Assembly (NCBI GenBank): GCA_041940305.1
Contig: JBGTSJ010000019.1
Span: 1-64,000, forward strand
Direction: 5' to 3'
Origin: JBGTSJ01 sp041940305
Lineage (GTDB): Bacteria; Planctomycetota; Planctomycetia; Planctomycetales; Planctomycetaceae
DNA length: 64,000 bases
Shown: positions 17,166 to 25,715 of the stretch, one piece after another
Layout: every line of letters starts with the position of its first letter
How positions within the stretch are numbered: the first letter of the stretch is position 1
The notes under the pieces: model-generated
Databases searched by the model: none
The model's input: the letters and a program-made list of their open reading frames with translations, nothing else
Told to the model about the DNA's origin: nothing
Position numbers and translations under genes: made by a program

Positions 17166-17271
17166 CCTGAGTCTCCTACGAGTTACCCCTCTCCCGCGCG
17201 AGCCGCATCACTGGCTCAATGACCGAGCCGGATTAAGAGGTGTGACGATGGTCCTGGTGTTCATTAGGTTC

Positions 17272-17333
17272 CGTCTGTAGCCCGTCTGTAGCCGGCCTCT
17301 GTGAGGCCGGGCGATCGGGTGAAAACCCGACGG
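17272..17333. repeat. Multi-hairpin palindromic repeat (three-way-junction shape)
   Basis: Between the leftward DinB-like gene and the rightward DUF1080 gene, two hairpins stand side by side: CCGGCCTC-TGT-GAGGCCGG (17292-17310) and TCGGGT-GAAA-ACCCGA (17315-17330, a GNRA-type loop). They are enclosed by CCGTC (17282-17286) and GACGG (17329-17333). A duplicated CCGTCTGTAGCC word precedes them. It resembles a dispersed planctomycete repeat. A role in transcription cannot be shown. Confidence 0.5.
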
Positions 17334-17625
17334 CCCAGTTGGTTCGGACGGGGTCACAGACCGCGTCTACAGTTTTTGACGGAGATTCATGGAATTCAGG
17401 TCAACGAGGGATTGGCGCTCGGCGACGCTCGTCCTTGCTGACGCGGCGGACTACCGAGGGAACCTGGGCAGTGAGTCCATGAGCGCTCCAGACGCCGACC
17501 GCCACTGGCAGCAGGTCTATCTGCACGGAACGTCTCGTGCAAGTCCGCATGCGTTGCCGCGCTGCGCGCGAGTCGCTTACAGTCCATGCCGCCTTCCCGT
17601 TCACGACACCTCCACCAAACACACC

Positions 17626-18363
17626 ATGCGCCGATACTCCCGCTTCGCCGTTGTCGCCGTCTTCTGCGCGGCCCCCCTCGCCTTTGCCCAGGAAGTCAAA
17701 GAGTGGATCAGCGGCATCCAGTGGGCCGAACCGCCCGTCGTGACGCCGGGTGAGGGACATGCTCCGCCGTCCGACGCCATCGTTCTCTTCGACGGGGTTG
17801 ACCTCTCGCAGTGGGAGGGGGGCGAGAAGTGGGAGATTCGCGACGGCTACGCGATCACCCGGGAGACGAGCATCTCCACAAAGCAGGGCTTCGGCGACTG
17901 TCAGCTGCACATCGAGTTCGCCACACCGGAGGAGATTGAAGGGAGCGGCCAGGGTCGCGGCAACAGCGGCGTGTATCTCATGGGCCGCTACGAGCTGCAG
18001 GTCCTCGACTCTTACGAGAACGAAACGTACTTCGACGGCCAGTGCGGCGCCATCTACAAGCAGCATCCCCCGCTCGTGAATGCCTCGCGGAAGCCCGGCG
18101 AGTGGCAGACGTTCGACGTGATCTTCACCGCGCCGCGCTTCCATCCCGACGGGAGTCTCGAGTCGCAGGCCACGATCACCGTGCTGCACAACGGCGTGCT
18201 CGTGCAGAATCACTTTGAACTGCTGGGCGCTACGTCGTACACCGAGTCGCCGCGGTACATCGCCCACGGCGAGCGCGAGCCGATCTCCCTGCAGTTCCAC
18301 GGCAACGAGACCCGCTTCCGCAACATCTGGATTCGCGACCTCATGCCGCCGGAGAATGGATGA
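17626..18363 (+). CDS. Secreted DUF1080 (3-keto-disaccharide hydrolase-like) protein
   Basis: 245 residues. ATG 17626 begins a clean signal peptide (MRRYSRFAVVAVFCAAPLAFAQ). The frame is open further upstream, but that stretch is not coding-like. The mature part has the DUF1080 start IVLFDGVDLSQWEGGEKWEI, the RGNSGVYLMGRYELQVLDSY core and a closing ISLQFHGNETRFRNIWIRDL. These are the hallmarks of the concanavalin-like fold first named as DUF1080, in which some members hydrolyse 3-keto-glycosides. It is expected in the periplasm, acting on a carbohydrate. Planctomycetes carry many copies. Confidence 0.92.
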   Translation: MRRYSRFAVVAVFCAAPLAFAQEVKEWISGIQWAEPPVVTPGEGHAPPSDAIVLFDGVDLSQWEGGEKWEIRDGYAITRETSISTKQGFGDCQLHIEFATPEEIEGSGQGRGNSGVYLMGRYELQVLDSYENETYFDGQCGAIYKQHPPLVNASRKPGEWQTFDVIFTAPRFHPDGSLESQATITVLHNGVLVQNHFELLGATSYTESPRYIAHGEREPISLQFHGNETRFRNIWIRDLMPPENG

Positions 18364-18421
18364 CGCACTCAGAACGCGGTCTTCTCAGAGAAACCGGGGT
18401 TCGCCGCCTGGGATTCGCCGT

Positions 18422-19630
18422 TTACGGCTTCGCGCGCTTGATCGTGAGGTGGGCGTATTCCGGCAGTGCGCCGATGAGGGGTTGGGCGTAATTGATGAAC
18501 GCCTTGGTAACGTCCATGCCGTCGGAGGCGATCATGTTATCGGGCATGGGCCGCGCATGGTTGGCCACTTCCGCCAGCGGGATCGTTCCAAAGCTGGACT
18601 TGTATTCATCCCCGGACTTCGAGGCCCGCTCGATCGTCACCATCACGCCGCCGTTGCCCCGCAGCGCCAGGCTCACCGCCTCCTTGCCGCAGGCGTATGC
18701 TTCGACGACGTCCAGCTTGACCGTCCGGTCCGCCGCGCACATCTGCAGGGACTCGGTCACCTGGAATTCTCCGCGCCAGCCGAACTCGTCGGAGATGATG
18801 CGGTGCAGGATCATCGCCGCGCTCGTGCCTCCCATGGCACCAAACTCGACGTTCTTGAACGCATCCGTCGTGGTGGAGGCGCTGACCGGTGACCCGTCCG
18901 GATTCGTGATTCCCTCGCCGCACACGATGGATACGAAGCCATGCTTCTTATGGGCCGCGGCGACGGCCTCCAGGAATCGCTCCCGGTCGAAGTGACGCTC
19001 GGGCAGCAGAATCAGATGCGGCGCATCACCGGTCTTCCGTCGAGCGCAGGCCGCTGCCGCCGGCAGCCAGCCCGCGCTGCGTCCTACCGTCTGGAAAATC
19101 GTGAACTGGTCCACGCGCTGCATGTCCCGCGCCAGGAGCGCACCCTGCTGCACGCTCAGCGCCACGTAGCGCGCTGCGCTCGGATAGCCCGGCGTGTGGT
19201 CGGTCCCGAACAGGTCATTGTCCACCGTCTTGGGGACGCCGACGCCCGTCATGTCCCAACCCTGGGAGTGCGCGTAAGCGACGACGCGATGGATCGTGTC
19301 CATCGTGTCGTTGCCGCCGATCATGAAGAAGTAGCGGATGTCATACCGCTTCAGCCGCTTCAGGATCGCATCGAAATGCTCCTCGCGCAGCTTGAGCCGG
19401 CTGGAGCCGAGCGCGCTGCTGGGCGTCGCCCGGAGCGCTTTAATGATCTCGGGCGATTCCGCGCTCAGATCGAGCAGATAGTCCCCGAGGACTCCCTCGA
19501 TGCCGAACCGCATCCCGAACACGCGGCCGATCTGCTTCGACCGCACGGCTGCATCCACCACGCCGGCCAACGATGCATTGATGACCGACGTCGGTCCGCC
19601 GGACTGTCCAACAAGCGCGTTTCCTGCCAT
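18422..19630 (-). CDS. 6-phosphofructokinase, probably pyrophosphate-dependent
   Basis: 402 residues. It phosphorylates fructose 6-phosphate in glycolysis. ALVGQSGGPTSVINASLAGV is the nucleotide or PPi loop, FFMIGGNDTMDT is the GGDxS/T-type motif with the extra Asp typical of PPi enzymes, and VGVPKTVDNDLFGTDHTPGY holds PKTxDND. The Lys here replaces the Gly of ATP enzymes, and the Asp is the base. VGRSAGWLPAAAA matches the MGRxAGWIA motif. These features indicate PPi as phosphoryl donor. An inorganic pyrophosphatase is encoded at 54104-54652, so PPi supply and removal are both encoded in the window. Confidence 0.9.
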   Translation of the reverse strand: MAGNALVGQSGGPTSVINASLAGVVDAAVRSKQIGRVFGMRFGIEGVLGDYLLDLSAESPEIIKALRATPSSALGSSRLKLREEHFDAILKRLKRYDIRYFFMIGGNDTMDTIHRVVAYAHSQGWDMTGVGVPKTVDNDLFGTDHTPGYPSAARYVALSVQQGALLARDMQRVDQFTIFQTVGRSAGWLPAAAACARRKTGDAPHLILLPERHFDRERFLEAVAAAHKKHGFVSIVCGEGITNPDGSPVSASTTTDAFKNVEFGAMGGTSAAMILHRIISDEFGWRGEFQVTESLQMCAADRTVKLDVVEAYACGKEAVSLALRGNGGVMVTIERASKSGDEYKSSFGTIPLAEVANHARPMPDNMIASDGMDVTKAFINYAQPLIGALPEYAHLTIKRAKP

Positions 19631-19723
19631 TGATTGAACTATGGTCCTGTGAATGATTCAGACTTTGCGCTGTCGTGGGCAATGCCCACTCCATCCGCGC
19701 ACAGCCGCAATCGGCTGGCTTCC

Positions 19724-20467
19724 TTACTGTCCCCCGACCCACTCCAGCAACTGCCGGACAAACTGCGCATACAGGCTGCCGACCTCGATCGCCGGAGCGC
19801 CAGGGGCCTCGCCCGTCACGCGTTCGTCGCCCCAGTCCACGAGTGGCCCGACCCAATGCGGCGCAACGTCGGTCATTAAGGCCGCCGTCCGCCCCTCGCC
19901 GCACGGTTGAACGACCAGCAGCGGATGGACGTCCGTCGCCGTCGTCTTCAAATTGCCATCGTCCCACACCGCGTGAAAGTGGCGTGCTTCCAGGAGTGTC
20001 GCCGCCTCGGTCCTGGCGGTCACGCGATTCAATCCGCCGATCAGCGGCGGCCGCCGGGACCAGGGGAGTCCGCGCGTCACCGGGTGATCTCCGACGCTCC
20101 GAACCATCACGGGATGATCGCAGTTTAACCGGTCGTCTGTATTGCCAATGGTGACCGGCAGCACGTCTCCGACCGCCGTCCCGTCCCAGTCACCTCCCAG
20201 CCCGTGAAAGGATTCCCAGCCGCCGATCATCAGCAGTCCGGCTCCCTCGGCGACATCGTCGATCATCCGCCGCTGCTGATCTGCGTTCAGACGTGCGGCC
20301 GGATAGTCGCTGATGACGTAGACCGCCGGTGTCGCGAACCCGGGCGGCGGCGACTGATCGCTCGGGACATAGTCGAACTGCCAGCCCCACGACGACATCA
20401 GCCCCGCCAGGTACGCTGCGGCTGTGTCGAGCGACGTATCTCCCAGATAAAGCACGGAGCCCTGCAT
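19724..20467 (-). CDS. Glutamine-amidotransferase-like domain protein
   Basis: 247 residues. The chain runs SVLYLGDTSLDTAAAYLAGL, FATPAVYVISDYPAARLNAD and GLLMIGGWESFHGLGGDWDG, the strand-turn pattern of the putative glutamine amidotransferase family frequent in planctomycetes, also found as a module in the protein at 10666-13029. The catalytic Cys elbow of true amidotransferases is not seen (MIGGWESF stands there), so it is probably a binding or structural version. There is no signal peptide. It lies between the phosphofructokinase and cmk on the same strand. Confidence 0.75.
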   Translation of the reverse strand: MQGSVLYLGDTSLDTAAAYLAGLMSSWGWQFDYVPSDQSPPPGFATPAVYVISDYPAARLNADQQRRMIDDVAEGAGLLMIGGWESFHGLGGDWDGTAVGDVLPVTIGNTDDRLNCDHPVMVRSVGDHPVTRGLPWSRRPPLIGGLNRVTARTEAATLLEARHFHAVWDDGNLKTTATDVHPLLVVQPCGEGRTAALMTDVAPHWVGPLVDWGDERVTGEAPGAPAIEVGSLYAQFVRQLLEWVGGQ

Positions 20468-20506
20468 GCGGCGTACTCTATCGGCCGCCTGCGGGCCTCG
20501 CCACCG

Positions 20507-21163
20507 TCATTGGGCCGGGCGACGTTCGCGCACCCCCCGCTCCAGCAGATCGACGACGGCCGCGCCGTCCAGATTCGTCGTGTCGACGATGATCGCGTCC
20601 GCAGCCGGCTTGAGCGGCGCGACGGCCCGGTTCGCATCACGTTCATCCCGCTCCGTCTGCTCGATGAGCAGTTGTTCGAGCGAAACGTCCTGCCCCTTCT
20701 CGGCCAGTTCCTGCTGCCGCCGCCGCGCCCGTTCGAGCGGGGCCGCCGTCAGAAAGAACTTGCACTCCGCGTGCGGAAAAGCGACCGTTCCCTGATCGCG
20801 ACCTTCGCAGACGATATCGCGCCCCTCGGCGATCCGCCGTTGCTGCCGCACCAGTTCGGCGCGCACGTCGGGGACCTGCGCCACGACCGACGCCGCGTGC
20901 GTGACGGCGGCGCTGCGGATGTCGGCCGTGACATCATTTCCGTCTGCGAGTGTCCGCTGCCCGTCGAACTCGATGCGCGTAGCACGGGCGGTCTCTGCGG
21001 CCGCGGCGCCGTCGGACGGATCGAGGCCGCGCTGGAGCGTGGCCCAGGCGACGACGCGGTACATGGCGCCTGTGTCGAGGAAGTGAAACTGCAGCCTCTC
21101 CGCGAGCAGTCGCGCTGCCGTACTCTTTCCGGTTCCGGCAGGTCCGTCGATCGTAACAATCAT
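20507..21163 (-). CDS. cmk: Cytidylate kinase
   Basis: 218 residues. It phosphorylates (d)CMP to (d)CDP with ATP. MIVTIDGPAGTGKSTAARLL is the P-loop (GPAGTGKS). FLDTGAMYRVVAW is the CMP-binding DTGAMYR motif, and IVCEGRDQGTVAFPHAECKF is the GRDIGTxVFP motif of this family with Gln in place of Ile. RDANRAVAPLKPAADAIIVDT corresponds to the closing DxxRxxxPL..A motif. Length is normal, and the ATG at 21163 sits directly before the P-loop strand as usual. Confidence 0.95.
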   Translation of the reverse strand: MIVTIDGPAGTGKSTAARLLAERLQFHFLDTGAMYRVVAWATLQRGLDPSDGAAAAETARATRIEFDGQRTLADGNDVTADIRSAAVTHAASVVAQVPDVRAELVRQQRRIAEGRDIVCEGRDQGTVAFPHAECKFFLTAAPLERARRRQQELAEKGQDVSLEQLLIEQTERDERDANRAVAPLKPAADAIIVDTTNLDGAAVVDLLERGVRERRPAQ

Positions 21164-21353
21164 GAATCGCAGAATTGAGGAGTCGCCGACGCGAAGCCAC
21201 TCGCCGTTCGCGGGATTGTCCCGCCGACTTGCGGTGATTGCAATTCAAGATTGTGACTGGCGAACTCTGAGTCGAGACGCATTTTGATCGCCGCCCGGGA
21301 CGCGCTGTTTAACCTTCGTCACACACCTGCGAGTGCGGAGGCGCTGGTTCAGT

Positions 21354-21382
21354 TTGCAGGTGGAAAATGCAACTGATATATT
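21354..21382 (+). promoter_or_regulatory. Putative promoter of the small CsrA-like gene
   Basis: The 390-bp spacer between cmk and the gene at 21554 contains TTGCAG (21354-21359) and, 17 bp later, TATATT (21377-21382), close to the sigma-70 -10 consensus in an otherwise GC-rich region. It would give a leader of about 165 nt that contains the small inverted repeat GCCCGGACCGGGC. Nothing else is recognised in the spacer. The weak -35 makes this tentative. Confidence 0.4.
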
Positions 21383-21553
21383 CCGCGACCGCGGGTCAGG
21401 TCTGGACGCTGACGGAGAAAGCCCGGACCGGGCAGCTCGCGAGGATCCTGAAGATGCGTCGGCCAGCTCTGGTCTTCGAATCGCAGGCACAGCCTGATTG
21501 CCTTTAACCGACATCAGCGGCCGCTGTTTGCTGACGGTTCACGGAGGATGCTT

Positions 21554-21721
21554 GTGAACGAATCTGAAGTCGAACTCTCCCTGGGAGAGACGGTGCAGAT
21601 TGGCGACTATTCGGTGACCATCATTGACATCGACGGCGACGAGATCCAGTTTCGGGTGGATCCGCCCGAAGGGGAAGACACCGGCGGGTTTGACATGCGG
21701 CGCTGGCTACGCCCACGTTGA
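21554..21721 (+). CDS. Small CsrA-like protein (55 aa)
   Basis: A short gene. A perfect Shine-Dalgarno GGAGG (21543-21547) lies 6 nt before GTG 21554; an ATG at 21548 directly abuts it and is too close, so GTG is chosen. The product begins (V)NESEVELSLGETVQIGDY, continuing VTIIDIDGDEIQFRVDPPEGE. The order GETVQIGD - hydrophobic strand - GDEIQFRVDPP follows the CsrA pattern GExxxIGD...V...G..V...V.AP. CsrA proteins are dimeric RNA-binding translation regulators. The similarity covers the core strands but not the R-rich end, so RNA binding is uncertain. Confidence 0.6.
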   Translation: MNESEVELSLGETVQIGDYSVTIIDIDGDEIQFRVDPPEGEDTGGFDMRRWLRPR

Positions 21722-21757
21722 AAGCCAATGGCGGTCGTAATCGTCCTGGAGGCCGGT

Positions 21758-22558
21758 TCATCCCGCCGTGGCGATCAGCTTCGGTGAGTCGGCTTCCCGG
21801 TCGATGGCACCGAGAGATTCATCCGGCGACAGTTCGCCGATAGCTCCCAGGCCGACCATCAGCTGGTCGGTCACTTCCTGCAGGAGGTCCTGATTGATCC
21901 GCCGTCCGTAGTATTCGGTCAGGTCGATCGGCTGGCCGAAATCGATGCGTGATCGACTGAAGCGGTAGAACGACGCGACCATGTTCGGTCCCTGCGGGGC
22001 GCCGTGGATGAACGCGGGGTAAACGGGCGCTCGGGAATGCAGCGCCAGCCACGCGACTCCGGGGATCGCGGGGAGCAGGCCGGATCCGGTGTTGATGCGG
22101 CCCTCAGGGAAGACGCCGACGATGCGTCCGTCCTTGAGGCGGCGGAGTGCCTCCTTGACGGGTCCCATATCGCGGCCGCCGCGCGAGACGGGGATGACTC
22201 CCATCGCGTCCGTGATGAAGTCGAGGGGACCGCCCGTATTGCAGTATTCGGCCGCGGTGAGAAACTCCACCCGGCGGATGCGATAGCGGTCCCGCTTGAG
22301 CGGACTGGCTGAGAAGATCAGCACCGGGTCGAGCGGGCTGCGATGGTTCGCGATCAGCAGTGCAGGCCCCTCCGAGGGAAGCGGGCAATCGGCCTGAATG
22401 TGCTGGCGAAAGATCAGCGGCGTATAGAAGCGGGCGACGAAGTGCAGGAACCAGACGCGCCAGTCGTTAGCGCAACTGCGTCGAGATCGCCAGAGGCAGA
22501 TGCCAGCCACGGCCAGGTAGAGCGCCAGTATGGAGAGAGCGATCGCGTCGCGCGTCAT
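21758..22558 (-). CDS. plsC: 1-acyl-sn-glycerol-3-phosphate acyltransferase family protein
   Basis: 266 residues from ATG 22558 (MTRDAIALSILALYLAVAGI); the upstream frame to 22681 is Pro/Ser-rich and lacks coding character. An N-terminal membrane helix is followed by the PlsC motifs: LLIANHRSPLDPV is the catalytic NHxxxxD, and GVFPEGRINTGSGLL is motif III (FPEGxR-type) binding the glycerol phosphate. PVYPAFIHGAPQG is the last conserved block. It acylates lysophosphatidic acid at the inner membrane in phospholipid synthesis, although planctomycetes have several paralogs with unclear acceptors. Confidence 0.88.
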   Translation of the reverse strand: MTRDAIALSILALYLAVAGICLWRSRRSCANDWRVWFLHFVARFYTPLIFRQHIQADCPLPSEGPALLIANHRSPLDPVLIFSASPLKRDRYRIRRVEFLTAAEYCNTGGPLDFITDAMGVIPVSRGGRDMGPVKEALRRLKDGRIVGVFPEGRINTGSGLLPAIPGVAWLALHSRAPVYPAFIHGAPQGPNMVASFYRFSRSRIDFGQPIDLTEYYGRRINQDLLQEVTDQLMVGLGAIGELSPDESLGAIDREADSPKLIATAG

Positions 22559-22802
22559 GCTGATGTTGTTCGGTGACGGAGAGGCGAAGGTTTTATCGGG
22601 CGGGGCCGGCACGGGTCGTGCGGGTGTTATTGATGATGCGGGGTGGCTGCAGGAATTGCCGATTTCCTCGGGGGACCGCACAGATTACCCAAGTTATCCG
22701 GAAGTGACGGCCGATGGATACGCTGAGCCCCCCTGGTGAGGGAGCGGTTGCCGGACGTCTGCCAATGCGGTGCCGGGTTTCTCGGTCGCTCGGGATCTGA
22801 CT

Positions 22803-23291
22803 ATGCAGGGCACGGCCCGTCGTATTCTGTCAACCGAGATTGCGGTCGTCGATCCGCACGCGCCGCTTGCCGAGGCCGAAGCGTTGCTGCTCCGACAGGG
22901 AGTCGACGAACTGTTCGTCGTGGATGAGACGGGGCGGCTGCTGGGGATCGTCCCCGATTATGTGCTATTGCGCCGGCGGCTGGTGCCGGATGGAGCCGGG
23001 CGCGTCGCCGAGATCATGTCGACGCATGTGTTAACGGCCTCCCCCGATGCTTCATTGACGGAACTCGCATCGCGACTGCGAATGCATGTGCATCCCCGCG
23101 TGCCCATTGTCGAGGATGGCCGCCTCATCGGAATGGTGACGAGACGCGACCTGCTCCAGACACTGGCCACTGCCGAATGCCGGGCGCTGGAGGATGAGGG
23201 CTGCATCGAGGCGCCTCCCGTTCCGGCCCAGCCGCCGGCCGCCCCGAACTTTCTCAAGTCGCCCCGTCTCGTGACTCAACCGGCGGATTAA
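22803..23291 (+). CDS. Two-CBS-domain protein
   Basis: About 162 residues from ATG 22803; a GTG at 22770 is the alternative start. Two CBS repeats fill most of the chain: IAVVDPHAPLAEAEALLLRQ...LFVVDETGRLLGIV (about 12-55), and VLTASPDASLTELASRLRMH...VPIVEDGRLIGMVTRRDLLQ (about 75-125). The second carries the G-x-x-T-x-x-D phosphate-contact motif (GMVTRRDLL). Paired CBS domains bind adenine nucleotides and regulate partner proteins. The Pro-rich tail has no known role. It is divergent from plsC. Confidence 0.88.
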   Translation: MQGTARRILSTEIAVVDPHAPLAEAEALLLRQGVDELFVVDETGRLLGIVPDYVLLRRRLVPDGAGRVAEIMSTHVLTASPDASLTELASRLRMHVHPRVPIVEDGRLIGMVTRRDLLQTLATAECRALEDEGCIEAPPVPAQPPAAPNFLKSPRLVTQPAD

Positions 23292-23298
23292 CCTTAGC

Positions 23299-23424
23299 GG
23301 CAGTTTCAATATTTGGAATGGTGAAGTGTGGGAGGGCGACGCTCCCGCGGAGCCGGTCGCAATTACGCGTCCCCGACGGAGTTTGGCTCGGCAGGAGCCT
23401 CGCCCTCCCGGTTCCGAAACCGCC
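23299..23424. mobile_element. MITE-like palindromic element, copy 2
   Basis: This is the second copy of the 125-bp element at 1271-1395, in the same orientation. The ends are GGCAGTTTC (23299-23307) and GAAACCGCC (23416-23424). The inner arms GGGAGGGCGACGCTCC (23330-23345) and GGAGCCTCGCCCTCCC (23394-23409) pair at 15 of 16 positions. Most positions agree with copy 1, with scattered substitutions and small indels. It occupies most of the 303-bp gap 23292-23594, which holds no gene. Confidence 0.6.
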
Positions 23425-23594
23425 TCTCAGCAGGTTGGCATCGGGCGGCCGTCCGCGGGTGATCTCTCACCGGCCGACCAGAACGGTGGTCGACCTCCGG
23501 ACAGCGGGGCCGAATCAGCGGTGAATTGCTGAGGTGCTCGGGGAATTTCGTCCCGCCGGCGCTGGGAATGGCATTCGCATAGGGTCTCCGGTCG

Positions 23595-24155
23595 TTGCCT
23601 GGTGCATCAACCGAATCCAATTTGAGCCGAGCCGTGGCTGACTGGTGCATTCACGCTGCCAACGTGTTGTATCTGGCATCGTTCGTTGGCCGCGACATGT
23701 TATGGCTGCGAGCGCTGACATGCGCCGGGCTCTTGTTCGGCATCGCATTCTTCAGTCGCTGCCAGCCGCTGCCGATGTACGGGCCGCTGTTCTGGCATGT
23801 GTTGTTCCTGGGAATCAACCTGTGGCAGATCCGGGCCCTGCTTCGCCAACGCGAGCAACTGCGGCTGTCGCGCGAGCAGGAAGCACTGTTTGCGGACTTC
23901 GCTCATCTGACCGATGAGCAGCTGGCGGACGTCGTGACACGGGTGTATCACTCCGGAACGGTCGCGATCGAAGGAGCCGCCCATCGGCGCGGGATCGAGC
24001 TTTCACCGGACGAGCGGGCCCTGCGCGATATTGCTTTCAGCAGGCTGTCCCGCACCGAGTTACTCAACCTGCTGGCCCGCCGGATGTGGAACACCGTGAA
24101 GGGTCTGCGTCCCCGGATCCCCCGTCGCCTGCGTGCCGCGACCCGCACGGCCTGA
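23595..24155 (+). CDS. Popeye-domain-like membrane protein
   Basis: Up to 186 residues. No ATG is available upstream of the conserved part; TTG 23595 is the longest start, and TTG 23622 and GTG 23634 are alternatives. HAANVLYLASFVGRDMLWLR, the FGIAFFSRCQPLPMYGPLFW hydrophobic stretch and VLFLGINLWQIRALLRQREQ reproduce the membrane core of Popeye (POPDC)-type proteins, known in animals as cAMP-binding membrane proteins and present in scattered bacteria. The C-terminal about 100 residues (ALFADFAHLTDEQLADVVTR onwards) are cytoplasmic-like, with no recognisable nucleotide-binding signature. Confidence 0.65.
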   Translation: MPGASTESNLSRAVADWCIHAANVLYLASFVGRDMLWLRALTCAGLLFGIAFFSRCQPLPMYGPLFWHVLFLGINLWQIRALLRQREQLRLSREQEALFADFAHLTDEQLADVVTRVYHSGTVAIEGAAHRRGIELSPDERALRDIAFSRLSRTELLNLLARRMWNTVKGLRPRIPRRLRAATRTA

Positions 24156-24168
24156 GACGTCGCACCCG

Positions 24169-25542
24169 CTACGTCAGTTCGTGCAAGGGACGTCCGGAGG
24201 GAAGCACCGAGATGGGGCGTCCGGCGGCATCGACGTACTGATGCTCGGTGTCGATGCCGAGATGCCGGTACATCGTGTAGAGCACGTCCTGCGGCGTAAT
24301 GGGGTTCTCCAGCGGGAACGCGCCCTTCGAGTCGCTGGAACCCAGCACGCGCCCGCCCTGAATGGGACCGCCGGCGAGTGCGGCGCTGAAGACGTTGGGG
24401 TAGTGGTCCCGACCGGCGTTGGCGTTGACGCGCGGCGTGCGACCGAACTCGCCCCAGGCGATCACCATCGTGGAATCGAGGAGGCCGCGCTGATCGAGAT
24501 CTTCGATGAGAGCGGAGTAGGCCTGGTCGAAGCGCGGAAGGAAGCCGAGGCGCAGAGACTCGAAGCCCTTGACGTGCGTGTCCCACCAGCGGAGATCGAC
24601 TGTGACCAGGCGGACGCCCGCTTCAACCAAGCGGCGTGCGAGCAGAATGCGCTGGCTCCAGGCGGGCGAGCCGCAGCGGTCCGAGGCTTTAGGATCGAAC
24701 GCCGGCATGAATCCGTATCGCTCGCGGACCTCGCGCGGTTCGGCATCCAGGTTGAAAGCGTCGCGGGCGCGATCCGAGGTGAGGATGCCGACGGCCTGTT
24801 GCTGAAACTCGTCGATCGCCGACATCATGCCGGCCTGGTCGCAGTCCGCGCGAAGCCGGTCGAATGACCGGACGAGCGATTCACGGTCACCCAGCCGATT
24901 GAGCGTCAGTCCGGACGCCAGTTCGAAGTTCGGGACCTGGAACGGCCCGTCGCTGGCGGGATCCGCCTGCGTCTCGAACGGCTTGCAGGCGGGGCCCAGG
25001 TAGGCGGAGTCGGTTCCCGGCACCATTCGCGGGATCATGACGTATGCGGGCAGCTCAGGCAGGCGGCGACCAAGCTGCTCCGCGACGATGGATCCACAGC
25101 TGGGATGGACGTTCTGATCCGCGTTCGGTCCGGGTGCATGTCCGGTGAAGCAGATCTGGTCCGCGGCGGAATGGCCGGCGTTCTCGTGATACAGGCTGCG
25201 AATGATCGACCACTTGTCCATGACGGCAGCGCACTGCGGCAGCATGTCGGTCAGTTGAATGCCGGGCACGCTGGAAGACATCGTGCCGAATTCCCCGCGG
25301 TACTCGGCGGGAGCGTCGGGCTTGGGGTCCCACATGTCGATGTGACTGGGACCGCCGCGCATCCAGAGAATGATGACGTTCTTCGTGCTGGCCGCCGGCG
25401 CCGCATGAGCAGTTCGCCGCAGCAGATCCGGGAGCGCGAGCCCGCCGACCCCCAATGCTCCGGCCCGCAGGAATTCGCGGCGACTGAACGCGGCCAAGCG
25501 GCGCAACTCAGGGCACGATCGACGCAAAGTGGGACCCGTCAT
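24169..25542 (-). CDS. Tat-exported DUF1501 (sulfatase-like) protein
   Basis: 457 residues. A Tat signal FSRREFLRAGALGVGGLALP (about 19-38) directs export. The mature protein shows NVIILWMRGGPSHIDMWDPK, a DUF1501 signature related to the alkaline phosphatase/sulfatase fold, plus SLYHENAGHSAADQICFTGH and VIAWGEFGRTPRVNANAGRD, which carry the conserved metal-ligand-type residues. Planctomycetes carry many of these, usually beside a DUF1549/DUF1553 cytochrome gene; here no such partner is adjacent. The substrate is unknown. ATG 25542 is placed 18 residues before the Tat motif. Confidence 0.9.
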   Translation of the reverse strand: MTGPTLRRSCPELRRLAAFSRREFLRAGALGVGGLALPDLLRRTAHAAPAASTKNVIILWMRGGPSHIDMWDPKPDAPAEYRGEFGTMSSSVPGIQLTDMLPQCAAVMDKWSIIRSLYHENAGHSAADQICFTGHAPGPNADQNVHPSCGSIVAEQLGRRLPELPAYVMIPRMVPGTDSAYLGPACKPFETQADPASDGPFQVPNFELASGLTLNRLGDRESLVRSFDRLRADCDQAGMMSAIDEFQQQAVGILTSDRARDAFNLDAEPREVRERYGFMPAFDPKASDRCGSPAWSQRILLARRLVEAGVRLVTVDLRWWDTHVKGFESLRLGFLPRFDQAYSALIEDLDQRGLLDSTMVIAWGEFGRTPRVNANAGRDHYPNVFSAALAGGPIQGGRVLGSSDSKGAFPLENPITPQDVLYTMYRHLGIDTEHQYVDAAGRPISVLPSGRPLHELT

Positions 25543-25581
25543 CGGCGGCCTCGGAAACCGGCATCGCGAAGGTTCCCTTTA

Positions 25582-25610
25582 CATATATCAACAAACATAC
25601 ATGCGTGCAA
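25582..25610 (-). promoter_or_regulatory. Putative promoter for the DUF1501 gene
   Basis: On the minus strand TTGCAC (25610-25605) is followed after 17 bp by TATATG (25587-25582) in a locally AT-rich stretch, 40 bp before the ATG of the DUF1501 gene. The match to sigma-70 consensus is fair at both boxes. Nothing else was seen in 25543-25715. Confidence 0.4.
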
Positions 25611-25715
25611 TGAGATTGTGAGGGTGGAGCCCGAGTGCGTGCTCGTTGACGGATGACCAGCCGCCGTCCTCTTCGGCCGATTTTGCACGCGGCATCAGGG
25701 TCCAGCATCATCGAC

